A DNA stretch of 19,212 bases from an uncultured Desulfovibrio sp. (GCA_947177085.1 CAMWTD010000012.1:1-19212), one strand, 5' to 3'; positions 1 to 6,775 are shown, numbered from the stretch's first letter. The notes: generated by a model from the letters alone, not told the origin. A program made the numbers and translations.

Positions 1-711
1 GGGGAGGGCGGCCAGGGCGGCGGCGGCGGCGCGGGTGAGCGGGGCCGCGTCCAGAAGGTCCGGGCGGTGGCGCAGGGTGGCCGCCAGCGCCTCGCCGCGC
101 CGCCAGGCGGCGATGCGGGCGTGGTCGCCAGTGCGCAGGATGTCCGGCACGGCAACGCCCTCGAAGATCTCGGGCCGCGTATAGTGCGGATATTCGAGGA
201 GGCCCGCCGAAAAACTTTCGTCCTCGCCGGAGGCCTGCTTGCCCATGAAGCCGGGCGCAAGCCGTCCCACGGCCTCCATGACGGCGAGTGCAGCGGTCTC
301 CCCGCCGTTGAGCACGGCGTCGCCCACGCTCACGGGCATGAGCGGCAGGATGTCGGCAAGGCGCGCGTCCAGCCCTTCGTAGCGGCCGCAAATGAGGGTG
401 AGGTCCTCGCCGCGGGCAAGGTCGCGCGCCAGCGCCTGGGTGAAGGGGCGGCCGCCCGGGGTGAGGAGGACGATGCGCCCCGGCGTGGGGATATGGCGCA
501 CGGCGGCGGCCACGGGCCCTGGCTGGAGCACCATGCCGGGGCCCCCGCCATAGGGGCGGTCATCCACATGATGATGCTTATCCTCGCTGAAGGCGCGGGG
601 GTCGTGAAAGCTCACGTCCACGACGCCGACCTCGCGCGCGCGTCCCATGAGGCCCGCGGCGAGGGGCGAAGCGAAAAATTCGGGGAAGAGCGTGACAAGA
701 TGGAAGCGCAT
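1..711 (-). CDS. trmD: tRNA (guanine-N1)-methyltransferase TrmD, partial (C-terminus beyond window)
   Basis: This gene encodes the SAM-dependent enzyme that makes m1G37 next to the anticodon and so prevents frameshifting. I translated the reverse strand by hand: 237 residues are visible and the frame is still open at the left edge. The start MRFHLVTLFPEFF is the usual TrmD N-terminus. The family signatures are DRPYGGGPGMVL (residues 51-62), ICGRYEGLDAR (107-117), VSVGDAVLNGGE (127-138) and ESFSAGLLEYPHYTRPEIF (165-183). The trefoil-knot cofactor fold is expected but was not modelled. An in-frame ATG at 747 would add 12 residues, but they do not look like TrmD. Neither start has a clear Shine-Dalgarno sequence. 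The C-terminus is alanine-rich (GCC/GCG runs). The gene follows the phosphopantetheinyl transferase gene by 58 bp on the same strand. Identification is very secure; the total length is unknown. Confidence 0.95.
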   Translation of the reverse strand, partial: MRFHLVTLFPEFFASPLAAGLMGRAREVGVVDVSFHDPRAFSEDKHHHVDDRPYGGGPGMVLQPGPVAAAVRHIPTPGRIVLLTPGGRPFTQALARDLARGEDLTLICGRYEGLDARLADILPLMPVSVGDAVLNGGETAALAVMEAVGRLAPGFMGKQASGEDESFSAGLLEYPHYTRPEIFEGVAVPDILRTGDHARIAAWRRGEALAATLRHRPDLLDAAPLTRAAAAALAALP

Positions 712-769
712 GGCCGGAACTTGCCGGAAAAGCGGGCGTCTGTCCATGCGGGCGCGACAGGTTTCCCGC

Positions 770-1462
770 TCAGCCAAGCTCCTGCCAGGGACGCCAGCGC
801 AGGCGGAGCGGCCAGACTGCCTCTCCCGGGAACGCCGCGCAGAGGAGATGCCCCGGAGCGGCGAGGAAGCGCCAGCAAAGGCGCGCGCCGTCAGTCCGCC
901 AGATGCCCCGGCGCTGCGCCGCGCCCGCATGGGCCGCGGCGGCAATGGCCGTCCAGCGGGCCGGGGGCGCTCCCAGGGCTTTGTAGAGGGCCTCGGCGAG
1001 GACCCAGCGGCGAAGGCGGAGGTCCTGCGTGGGGGCGGGGGCGGCGAAGGCCCGGTCGGCTGGCGGCGGTGTTTTCCCCGTTTCGGCATCCAGCGCCATC
1101 TGGGCCGGGGAGGCGGCTGGCGTCTCACCGGGCGCGCAGACGAGGCAGAAGGCGGCCTTCCCGCTGTGTGTGAAGGCGGCGCCCCAGCCGGGCGCGCCCG
1201 CGACGAGCGGCCGTCCTTGGGCATCCAGGTCAAGGACAGCCCCTTCGGGGAGCGCGCGAAGCGCCAGCAGCCGTGCGAGAAGGCGCGAGGCGCGGGCCCG
1301 GAGCGCGTCACCCGTGGGGGCAAAGCGGCGGCAATGCGCCCGCTGCCCGGGGGAAAGCCGCGGGGCGGCCGCGCGTTCCCAGGCGACGCAGAGGTGGCGC
1401 AGAGAGGGCTCCTCCACAGCCAGGGGAAGGGAGGGCAGCGCTGTGGCGTAGACGAGGGGCAT
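770..1462 (-). CDS. 4'-phosphopantetheinyl transferase superfamily protein (Sfp-like)
   Basis: This 230-residue protein probably transfers 4'-phosphopantetheine from CoA to a carrier-protein serine. The match is to the Sfp/AcpT superfamily pattern: GRP at 83-85, FTHSG at 97-101 (family S-x-SHS), ALDAE at 123-127 (family G-[IV]-D-[IV]-E; D125 and E127 as candidate metal ligands), and WVLAEALYKALG at 153-164 (family WxxKEAxxKAxG; E158). The usual lysine of KEA is alanine here, and the usual glycine before the Asp motif is not present, so it is a divergent member. The start at 1462 has GGAG five bases upstream on the minus strand; the open frame runs further back to 1660 but that part looks non-coding. 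It is divergent from rpmF-plsX-fab and close to acpP, which fits a role in activating ACP; that role is inferred. It may be co-transcribed with trmD. Confidence 0.75.
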   Translation of the reverse strand: MPLVYATALPSLPLAVEEPSLRHLCVAWERAAAPRLSPGQRAHCRRFAPTGDALRARASRLLARLLALRALPEGAVLDLDAQGRPLVAGAPGWGAAFTHSGKAAFCLVCAPGETPAASPAQMALDAETGKTPPPADRAFAAPAPTQDLRLRRWVLAEALYKALGAPPARWTAIAAAAHAGAAQRRGIWRTDGARLCWRFLAAPGHLLCAAFPGEAVWPLRLRWRPWQELG

Positions 1463-1658
1463 GGAAACTCCAATGGGGCGGGCCGGCCGAGCGCAGAGTG
1501 GCACAGCCCGGCGGGGAGGGCAAGAGAGCGGCGCGGGCCGCGGGCCCGGTGAGGTCTGGACAAGGGACGAAAATTCCGCTATGCACTGTCTCCCGTAAAC
1601 TGCCCTTAATCCGCCGGCGCGGCGTTGCGCCGCCGCCCTGTTAATAAGGAGACTTCGC
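1463..1658. other. Divergent intergenic spacer between the PPTase gene and rpmF
   Basis: This 196-bp stretch separates the minus-strand phosphopantetheinyl transferase from plus-strand rpmF and must hold promoters in both directions unless transcription comes from outside. It contains a perfect 6-bp inverted repeat (CGGGCC-gcg-GGCCCG, 1534-1548) and another (GCGGCG-ttg-CGCCGC) near 1619-1633, just ahead of the rpmF ribosome binding site. The AT-richest part is 1570-1610. I found no convincing paired -35/-10 hexamers there; TAAACT at 1595-1600 is a weak -10 candidate without a good -35. The rpmF Shine-Dalgarno AGGAG is at 1647-1651. Confidence 0.5.
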
Positions 1659-1841
1659 ATGGCTGTTCAGCAAAACAAGAAATCGCGTTCCCGTAAGGGG
1701 ATGCGCCGTTCCCATGACCGTGTGGCCAAGCCGGCCGTCATCTACTGCTCCTGCGGCGAGCCCACCACGCCCCACAGCGTGTGCCCCAACTGCGGCACGT
1801 ACCGGGGCCGCCAGGTGGTCGCCCGTACCGAAGCCGAGTGA
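1659..1841 (+). CDS. rpmF: 50S ribosomal protein bL32
   Basis: This small basic protein of the large ribosomal subunit has 60 residues, the normal length. It opens with MAVQQNKKSRSRKGMRRSHD, the standard bL32 N-terminus. The C-terminal half is the zinc-binding form: C30, C32, C42 and C45 (CSCGEP...VCPNCG) followed by TYRGR. The first cysteine pair is spaced C-x-C, where C-x-x-C is common in the family. The start is fixed by AAGGAGA at 1646-1652, seven bases before the ATG. The stop codon overlaps the plsX start (TGATG), so the two are translationally coupled. The rpmF-plsX-fab order is widespread in bacteria and links ribosome and lipid synthesis. Confidence 0.97.
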   Translation: MAVQQNKKSRSRKGMRRSHDRVAKPAVIYCSCGEPTTPHSVCPNCGTYRGRQVVARTEAE

Positions 1842-2875
1842 TGCGCGAAAGGCCCGTCATCGCCGTGGACGCCATGGGCGGGGATTTCGGCCCCGCCGTG
1901 GTGGTTCCCGGCGCCGTGGAGGCGGCGCGCCTCCACGATCTTCACGTCCTCCTCGTGGGCGACACGCCCAAGGTGGAGGCCGAGCTCGCGAAGCTCGACC
2001 TCGGCGAGGTGAAGTGCGACATCATCCAGGCCGATGACGTGGTGCACATGAACGAAAAGCCGTCGGACATCCTGCGGCGCAAGAAAAACGCCTCCATCCA
2101 GGTGGCCTGCCGCCTCGTCCGCGAGGGCGCGGCCGACGGCGTGGTGAGCGCCGGACATTCCGGGGCCACGGTCGCCTGCGGCATGTTCATCATGGGGCGG
2201 CTCCCCGGTGTGGAGCGGCCCGCGCTCGCGGCCCTGCTCCCCACGGAAAAGGAGCCGGTGGTCGTGCTCGACGCCGGGGCCAATGTGGATTGCCGCCCCT
2301 ACCACCTGTTCCAGTTCGGCCTCATGGGCGACGCCTTTGCGCGCGACCTGCTCGGCTATGCCGCGCCGCGCGTGAGCCTGCTCAGCATCGGCGAGGAGGA
2401 GGGCAAGGGCAACAGCCAGGTCAAGGAAGCCTATGAGCTGCTGAAAATGGCCCACAACCTGAATTTCATCGGCAATGCCGAAGGCCGCGACATTTTTACC
2501 GGCGATGTGGATGTGGTCGTCTGCGACGGCTTTGTGGGCAATGTGGTGGTCAAGATGAGCGAGGGGCTCGCATCCGCCCTGGTGCGGATGCTCAAGCGCG
2601 TCTTCACCACCGGCGTCATCCCCGCGCTCGGGGGTTTTCTCGCGCGCGGCGCTTTCCGCAATTTCGCGCGGACCCTCGACTATGCCGAATACGGCGGCGC
2701 GCCGCTGCTCGGGCTGCAGGGCCTCGCCATCGTCTGCCACGGGCGCTCCAATGCGCGCGCCATGACCAATGCCATCCGCATGAGCGGGGCCTATGTCCGC
2801 AAGGAGACCAATGCGCGCCTCGCCGAAACCATTCTCGCCAATGAGGAGCTGACGCGGTTCTCCCGCGCCATCTGA
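1841..2875 (+). CDS. plsX: Phosphate acyltransferase PlsX
   Basis: PlsX makes acyl-phosphate from acyl-ACP, the acyl donor for glycerol-3-phosphate acylation by PlsY at the membrane. The protein has 344 residues, normal for the family. Signatures visible are DAMGGD (10-15), SAGHSGA (103-109), LDAGAN (143-148), LSIGEEEGKGN (181-191), GNAEGRDI (211-218) and CDGFVGNV (228-235). The start at 1841 overlaps the rpmF stop as TGATG; a longer reading to 1781 lies inside rpmF and is discarded. There is only a weak Shine-Dalgarno sequence, consistent with coupling to rpmF. A small hairpin and T6 tract directly follow the stop, before fabH. Confidence 0.97.
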   Translation: MRERPVIAVDAMGGDFGPAVVVPGAVEAARLHDLHVLLVGDTPKVEAELAKLDLGEVKCDIIQADDVVHMNEKPSDILRRKKNASIQVACRLVREGAADGVVSAGHSGATVACGMFIMGRLPGVERPALAALLPTEKEPVVVLDAGANVDCRPYHLFQFGLMGDAFARDLLGYAAPRVSLLSIGEEEGKGNSQVKEAYELLKMAHNLNFIGNAEGRDIFTGDVDVVVCDGFVGNVVVKMSEGLASALVRMLKRVFTTGVIPALGGFLARGAFRNFARTLDYAEYGGAPLLGLQGLAIVCHGRSNARAMTNAIRMSGAYVRKETNARLAETILANEELTRFSRAI

Positions 2876-2895
2876 GCGCCGCGGGCGTCTTTTTT
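2876..2895 (+). terminator. Weak terminator-like hairpin after plsX
   Basis: The plsX stop is followed at once by GCGCC-gcg-GGCGT (five pairs, the outer one G-U, 2876-2888), then C and six T (2890-2895). The stem is short, so a partial terminator or attenuator is more likely than a full stop. fabH starts 22 bases after the T-tract. Confidence 0.35.
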
Positions 2896-2917
2896 CCGCA
2901 ACCAGTACGGACACTTC

Positions 2918-3904
2918 ATGACCCTTACCTGCCATCTGCACGCCTTGTGCGCCCATGTGCCCGAGAGGGTCGTCACCAATGACGACCTGGCCGCCCTGGT
3001 GGACACCAATGACCAGTGGATCGTCGAGCGCACGGGCATCCGCCGCCGCCGCCAGCTCGCGGAGACGGAAAACGCCTCCGACCTCGCCCTGGCGGCCGCC
3101 CGGCGCACGCTTGCCGAGGCCGCCCTTGCGCCGCGCGAGCTCACCCATGTGCTCGCGGCCACCTGCACGCCCGACTACATTTCGCCCTCCATCGCCTGCA
3201 TACTCGCGGGCGCGCTGGACGCCGGGCCCGTCATGGCGCTGGATTTCAGCGCGGCCTGCACGGGCTTCATCTACGGGCTTTCGCTGGGGCGGGCCTTTCT
3301 TGCCCAGGCCCCGGAGAGCCGCATCCTCTTTGTCTGCGCCGAGGCGCTCACCCGGCGTCTCAACTGGCGGGACAGGAGCACCTGCGTGCTCTTCGGCGAC
3401 GCGGCCACGGCCTGCGTGCTCGACAGCAAGGGCGGCGAGGGCTCGGCCACGGTGGAAGACGTCCTCTGCCAGAGCGACGGCGTCCAGCGCGACCTCATCG
3501 TGGTGGGCGGCGGCACGGCCTGCCGCTATGCCGTCGGGGACCCGGTGGACGAACAGTTCTTCATCTCCATGCGCGGGCGCGACACCTACAAGCACGCCGT
3601 GCGCCAGATGGTGCAGGTGTGCGAGACCGTACTCTCCCGCAACGGCCTCGCCATGGAGGACATCGCGCTCTTTGTGCCGCACCAGGCCAATATGCGCATC
3701 ATCGAGGCCGTGGGTTCGCGTCTCGGCATCGACGGGGAGCGGGTCTTTGTAAACGTGGCCGAATATGGCAACACCTCCTCGGCGTCCATTCCGCTGGCGC
3801 TCGCCGAAGCGCGCGCCGCCGGGCGCATCCGCCCCGGGGACCGCGTGCTTGTCACGGCTTTCGGCGCGGGGCTCACCTGGGGGGCGGCGCTCCTGCGCTT
3901 CTAG
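2918..3904 (+). CDS. fabH: Beta-ketoacyl-ACP synthase III
   Basis: KAS III condenses acetyl-CoA (or another primer acyl-CoA) with malonyl-ACP to start fatty acid synthesis. The protein has 328 residues, normal for the family. The catalytic triad is visible: C114 in DFSAACTGF, H255 in VPHQANMRI and N285 in EYGNTSSASIP. The CoA-binding N-terminal motif WIVERTGI is at 34-41, and the C-terminal GAGLTWGAALLRF is standard. The start at 2918 is 42 bp after plsX, with only a modest GGA as ribosome binding site. It sits between plsX and fabG as in many bacterial fab clusters. The primer preference cannot be read from the sequence. Confidence 0.97.
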   Translation: MTLTCHLHALCAHVPERVVTNDDLAALVDTNDQWIVERTGIRRRRQLAETENASDLALAAARRTLAEAALAPRELTHVLAATCTPDYISPSIACILAGALDAGPVMALDFSAACTGFIYGLSLGRAFLAQAPESRILFVCAEALTRRLNWRDRSTCVLFGDAATACVLDSKGGEGSATVEDVLCQSDGVQRDLIVVGGGTACRYAVGDPVDEQFFISMRGRDTYKHAVRQMVQVCETVLSRNGLAMEDIALFVPHQANMRIIEAVGSRLGIDGERVFVNVAEYGNTSSASIPLALAEARAAGRIRPGDRVLVTAFGAGLTWGAALLRF

Positions 3905-3923
3905 CCGGGGGATTGCCCGCGCA

Positions 3924-3952
3924 TTGAAATTCGGCGGCGCATGGAGTAAGAT
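3924..3952 (+). promoter_or_regulatory. Candidate sigma-70 promoter upstream of fabG
   Basis: TTGAAA (3924-3929, five of six to TTGACA) and TAAGAT (3947-3952, four of six to TATAAT) are separated by exactly 17 bases. The pair lies in the 88-bp fabH-fabG spacer and would start transcription near 3959, about 34 bases before the fabG ATG. It is the best-matching promoter pair I found in any intergenic stretch of this GC-rich window. It would allow fabG and acpP to be expressed apart from plsX-fabH. Confidence 0.5.
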
Positions 3953-3992
3953 GCGCCTTTCTGGCTCTCGACAAGGAAAGCGGGGAACCGGC

Positions 3993-4763
3993 ATGACAGA
4001 TTCTTGCGCTGCGGCGGCATCCTGGGGCGACGCGCCCGTGGCCCTCGTCACGGGCGGTTCGCGCGGCATCGGGCGGGCCATTGCCCGCACCCTCGCGCGC
4101 GACGGCTTCGGCATCATCCTCACCTATGTGAGCCGCCCGGAAGAGGCGGAGCGCACCGTGGAAGAAATTCGCGACGCCGGCGGCCGGGCGCGCGCCTTCG
4201 CGCTGGATGTGGGCGACGATGCCGCGGTGGAGGCGTTCTTCGCCGCGGAAATCAAGGACAAGGCCAACCTGGCCGTGCTCGTCAACAATGCGGGCATCAC
4301 GAGGGACGGCTTCCTCATCCGCATGAAGAACGAGGATTTCGACCGCGTCATCGACGTCAATCTCGGCGGCGCGTTCACGTGCAGCCGCGAGGCAGCGAAA
4401 ATCATGAGCAAGCGGCGCGCCGGGCGCATCGTCAACATCACTTCGGTGGTGGGGCAGATGGGCAATGCCGGGCAGGCCAATTATTGCGCGGCCAAGGCCG
4501 GGCTCATCGGCCTCACCAAGTCCAACGCGCGGGAGCTCGCCGCGCGGGGCATCACGGTCAATGCCGTGGCCCCGGGCTTCATCGAGACGGACATGACGGC
4601 CAAGCTCGGCGAGGACGTGGTGAAGTCCTATGTGGAATCCATCCCCCTGCGCCGCATGGGGACGGCCGAGGACGTGGCCGAGGCCGTGGCCTTCCTCGCC
4701 TCGGACAAGGCCGCCTATATCACGGGTCAGGTGCTCGCCGTCAACGGCGGCATGTACTGCTGA
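3993..4763 (+). CDS. fabG: 3-oxoacyl-ACP reductase FabG
   Basis: FabG is the NADPH-dependent reductase of the 3-ketoacyl-ACP step in fatty acid elongation. The protein has 256 residues and is a classical short-chain dehydrogenase: TGGSRGIG nucleotide-binding motif (20-27), NNAG (98-101), catalytic N123, S151, Y164 and K168 (YCAAK), PGFIETDM (194-201) and the C-terminal GQVLAVNGGMYC. The start at 3993 has AAGGAAAG and GGGGAA upstream; the open frame extends back to 3765 inside fabH but without family similarity. It follows the candidate promoter at 3924-3952 and is followed immediately by a hairpin with a T7 tract. The N-terminus carries about ten residues more than typical FabG. Confidence 0.97.
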   Translation: MTDSCAAAASWGDAPVALVTGGSRGIGRAIARTLARDGFGIILTYVSRPEEAERTVEEIRDAGGRARAFALDVGDDAAVEAFFAAEIKDKANLAVLVNNAGITRDGFLIRMKNEDFDRVIDVNLGGAFTCSREAAKIMSKRRAGRIVNITSVVGQMGNAGQANYCAAKAGLIGLTKSNARELAARGITVNAVAPGFIETDMTAKLGEDVVKSYVESIPLRRMGTAEDVAEAVAFLASDKAAYITGQVLAVNGGMYC

Positions 4764-4766
4764 CAA

Positions 4767-4790
4767 GGCGCGCAGCGCCGATATTTTTTT
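4767..4790 (+). terminator. Terminator-like hairpin with T7 tract between fabG and acpP
   Basis: Three bases after the fabG stop is GGCGC-gca-GCGCC (4767-4779), then gata and seven T (4784-4790). The five-pair all-GC stem and the four-base gap before the T-tract suggest an inefficient terminator or a 3'-end-forming hairpin. acpP begins 67 bases further on. A second small inverted repeat, AGCCG/CGGCT (4797-4801 with 4808-4812), lies in the acpP leader. Confidence 0.4.
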
Positions 4791-4857
4791 GTGGACAGCC
4801 GCAGTCCCGGCTTTCGGGGCGCGCCAAAAAACGAACATGGAACACCTGGAGGACGCC

Positions 4858-5091
4858 ATGTCTGAAGTTGCCGACAAAGTCCAGAAGATCATCGTTGACC
4901 AGCTTGGTGTGAGCGCCGACGAAGTGAAGCCCGAAGCCTCCTTCGTGGAGGACCTCGGGGCCGACTCCCTGGACCTCACCGAGCTCATCATGGCCATGGA
5001 AGAGGAATTCGACATCGAAATCGCCGATGAGGACGCCCAGAAGATCCTCAAGGTGCAGGACGCCATCAACTATATCGAAAACAAGAAGTAG
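4858..5091 (+). CDS. acpP: Acyl carrier protein
   Basis: ACP carries growing acyl chains on a 4'-phosphopantetheine arm in the cytosol. The protein has 77 residues, is highly acidic and has the typical size. The attachment site is S37 in EDLGADSLDLTELI. The helix after it (MAMEEEFDIEIADEDA) is standard. The start at 4858 is set by GGAGG at 4848-4852, five bases upstream; an in-frame ATG at 4837 would add seven residues but lacks such a site. It lies between fabG and fabF, the classic order. It is flanked by a weak terminator-like hairpin before (4767-4790) and a stronger one after (5097-5122), suggesting an abundant, separately ended acpP message. Confidence 0.97.
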   Translation: MSEVADKVQKIIVDQLGVSADEVKPEASFVEDLGADSLDLTELIMAMEEEFDIEIADEDAQKILKVQDAINYIENKK

Positions 5092-5096
5092 GCGTC

Positions 5097-5122
5097 CGCG
5101 TCCCGCCGGGACGCGCCGTTTT
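5097..5122 (+). terminator. Probable intrinsic terminator after acpP
   Basis: Five bases after the acpP stop lies a perfect eight-pair stem, CGCGTCCC-gcc-GGGACGCG (5097-5115), followed by ccg and TTTT (5119-5122). The stem is strong and the T-tract short. It would end the acpP transcript and partly separate it from fabF. Confidence 0.55.
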
Positions 5123-5464
5123 CCGGGGGCCTCCGCAAGCCCGGCTGCGCGGGGCGCGCCTGCCCGCGGGTTGGCCGATGCGCCGCATTTCGGGGCGTCC
5201 CGTGAGCGACGCCCCCTGCTGGCGTTGTCCCGGCGCTCGGTCGCCTCGCGCTGGGACATGCGCCCCGCGGGAGCCTGCCGCGGCGTCCCGCCCGGCCCGG
5301 GCATCTGCGGTCCGCGGGCGGCGTGTCATTGTGGCGGCAAAAGGGCCGCGCGTGCGCCGGGCATGTGCCGGGCGGCAGCGTCCCCTGCGCATGACGGGAG
5401 CGTCGCGCCCTCGGGCGCGTTGCCCGCGCCCGGCACAGTCTCTTACCAAGGCCAAGGAGCATCC
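5123..5464 (+). other. Long apparently non-coding spacer before fabF
   Basis: This 342-bp stretch between the acpP terminator and fabF has no convincing gene. The frames open through it (for example from 5178 to 5468) are rich in Arg, Ala, Pro and Gly, as expected of random GC-rich DNA. It contains an eight-pair inverted repeat, GGGGCGTC/GACGCCCC, with an 8-base loop (5192-5215). A six-pair one, CGCGCC-ctcg-GGCGCG, is at 5404-5419. A direct repeat of GCCGGGC lies at 5356-5362 and 5367-5373. The fabF ribosome binding site AAGGAG is at 5454-5459. No good promoter hexamer pair was found. It may hold a fabF promoter, a leader, or a small RNA. Confidence 0.5.
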
Positions 5465-6712
5465 ATGAACCGTCCCCGCGTCGTCATCACCGGCGTTTCC
5501 GGCATCACGCCGCTCGCCAATGACATTGATGCCACCTGGAAGCGCCTCCTCGCGGGTGAGTCCGGCATCGGCCCCATCACGCTTTTCGATGCGTCGGACT
5601 ACACGTCGCGCATCGCGGGAGAGGTCAAGGACTTTTCGCCGGAAGCGTGGATACCCGCCAAGCAGGCCCGCCGCATGGACCGCTTCACCCAGTTCGCCGT
5701 GGCGGCGGCAAAGATGCTCCTCGCGGATGCGGGGCTGGAGATCACCCCGGAAAACGCCGAAGACACGGCCGTCATCCTCGGCATCGGGCTGGGCGGCCTG
5801 CGCACCATCGAGACCTGGCACGCCAAGCTGCTCGAGGCGGGCCCGAGCAAGATCTCGCCCTTCCTCATCCCCATGCTCATCTCCAACATGGGGCCCGGGC
5901 AGATCTCCATCTTTACCGGGGCCAAGGGGCCGAACATCGTCACCACCACGGCCTGCGCCTCGGGCATCCACGCCATCGGCACGGCCTACAGCGAGATTGT
6001 GCTCGGCCGCGCCAAAAGCGTCATCACGGGCGGCGTGGAAGCCACCATCACGCCGCTCGGCGTGGCGGGGTTCACGGCGCTCAAGGCGCTCTCCACCCAT
6101 TACAATGACGAGCCCGCCAAGGCCTCGCGCCCCTTTGACGCCAAGCGCGACGGCTTTGTCATCGGCGAGGGCGCGGGCCTCCTGATGCTGGAGGACCTGG
6201 AGAGCGCCAAGGCGCGCGGCGCGAAGATTTACGCGGAGGTTGTGGGCTACGGCGCCTCGGGCGACGCCTACCACATGACAGCCCCGCACGAGACGGGCGA
6301 GGGCATGGCCGCGGCCATGACGCGCGCCCTGCGGGACGCGGGCCTCAAGCCCGAAGCCGTGGAGCACATCAACGCCCACGGCACATCGACGCAGCTTAAT
6401 GACAGCACGGAAACCAAGGCCATGAAGCTCGCCTTTGGCGACCATGCGAAGAACCTCAAGATCTCGGCCACCAAGTCCATGACCGGGCATCTGCTCGGGG
6501 CCGCGGGCGGCATCGAGTCGGTCTTCACGGCCCTGGCACTCAGGGACGAGGTGCTCCCCGGAACCATCAACCTGGAATTTCCCGACCCGGCCTGCGATCT
6601 CAACTATCTCTCGGGCGGCACGGAGCGCGTGGCCTGCGAGTATGGCATGTGCAATTCCTTCGGCTTCGGGGGAACCAACGCCAGCGTCATCTTTAAAAAG
6701 TGGGCGGACTAA
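5465..6712 (+). CDS. fabF: Beta-ketoacyl-ACP synthase II
   Basis: KAS II performs the elongating condensation of acyl-ACP with malonyl-ACP. The protein has 415 residues, normal for FabF. The Cys-His-His catalytic set is visible: C164 in TTACASGIHAIG, H305 in NAHGTSTQLND and H342 in MTGHLLGAAGG; K337 precedes the last. The C-terminus NSFGFGGTNASVIF is standard. The start at 5465 is set by AAGGAG five bases upstream; the frame is open further back into acpP but that part is not coding. It is separated from acpP by a terminator-like hairpin and a long spacer, so its expression may be independent. Two GC-rich inverted repeats follow it, without T-tracts. Confidence 0.97.
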   Translation: MNRPRVVITGVSGITPLANDIDATWKRLLAGESGIGPITLFDASDYTSRIAGEVKDFSPEAWIPAKQARRMDRFTQFAVAAAKMLLADAGLEITPENAEDTAVILGIGLGGLRTIETWHAKLLEAGPSKISPFLIPMLISNMGPGQISIFTGAKGPNIVTTTACASGIHAIGTAYSEIVLGRAKSVITGGVEATITPLGVAGFTALKALSTHYNDEPAKASRPFDAKRDGFVIGEGAGLLMLEDLESAKARGAKIYAEVVGYGASGDAYHMTAPHETGEGMAAAMTRALRDAGLKPEAVEHINAHGTSTQLNDSTETKAMKLAFGDHAKNLKISATKSMTGHLLGAAGGIESVFTALALRDEVLPGTINLEFPDPACDLNYLSGGTERVACEYGMCNSFGFGGTNASVIFKKWAD

Positions 6713-6728
6713 AGCCCGCATGTGGGAG

Positions 6729-6749
6729 GGGACGCCCCCGCGGCGTCCC
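6729..6749 (+). repeat. Inverted repeat in the fabF-glyA spacer
   Basis: GGGACGCC-cccgc-GGCGTCCC is a perfect eight-pair stem with a five-base loop, 16 bases after the fabF stop. No T-tract follows, so it is not a typical intrinsic terminator. It could mark a 3' end or stabilise the fabF message. Confidence 0.4.
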
Positions 6750-6759
6750 GGTCGGCGAG

Positions 6760-6775
6760 GCCCGCGCGTGCGGGC
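6760..6775 (+). repeat. Second inverted repeat in the fabF-glyA spacer
   Basis: GCCCGC-gcgt-GCGGGC is a perfect six-pair stem with a four-base loop, lying 10 bases after the previous repeat. A run of five T (6808-6812) occurs further downstream, just before the glyA ribosome binding site, but it is not adjacent to this stem. Confidence 0.35.

Noticed and set aside
67..1660. Several plus-strand open frames opposite trmD and the PPTase gene
   Set aside because: Their translations are Arg/Gly/Ala/Pro-rich without motifs, whereas the minus strand gives clear TrmD and PPTase signatures.
1742..4123. 793-codon minus-strand open frame opposite plsX and fabH
   Set aside because: It spans several well-identified plus-strand genes and their spacers and has no recognisable domain; it is a codon-bias shadow.
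5420..5449. TTGCCC and TACCAA as a promoter for fabF
   Set aside because: Both hexamers match weakly and transcription would begin within the ribosome binding site.
5178..5468. 96-codon open frame in the acpP-fabF spacer
   Set aside because: Composition is random-like (Arg, Pro, Ala), there is no good ribosome binding site, and it runs into the fabF start in another frame.
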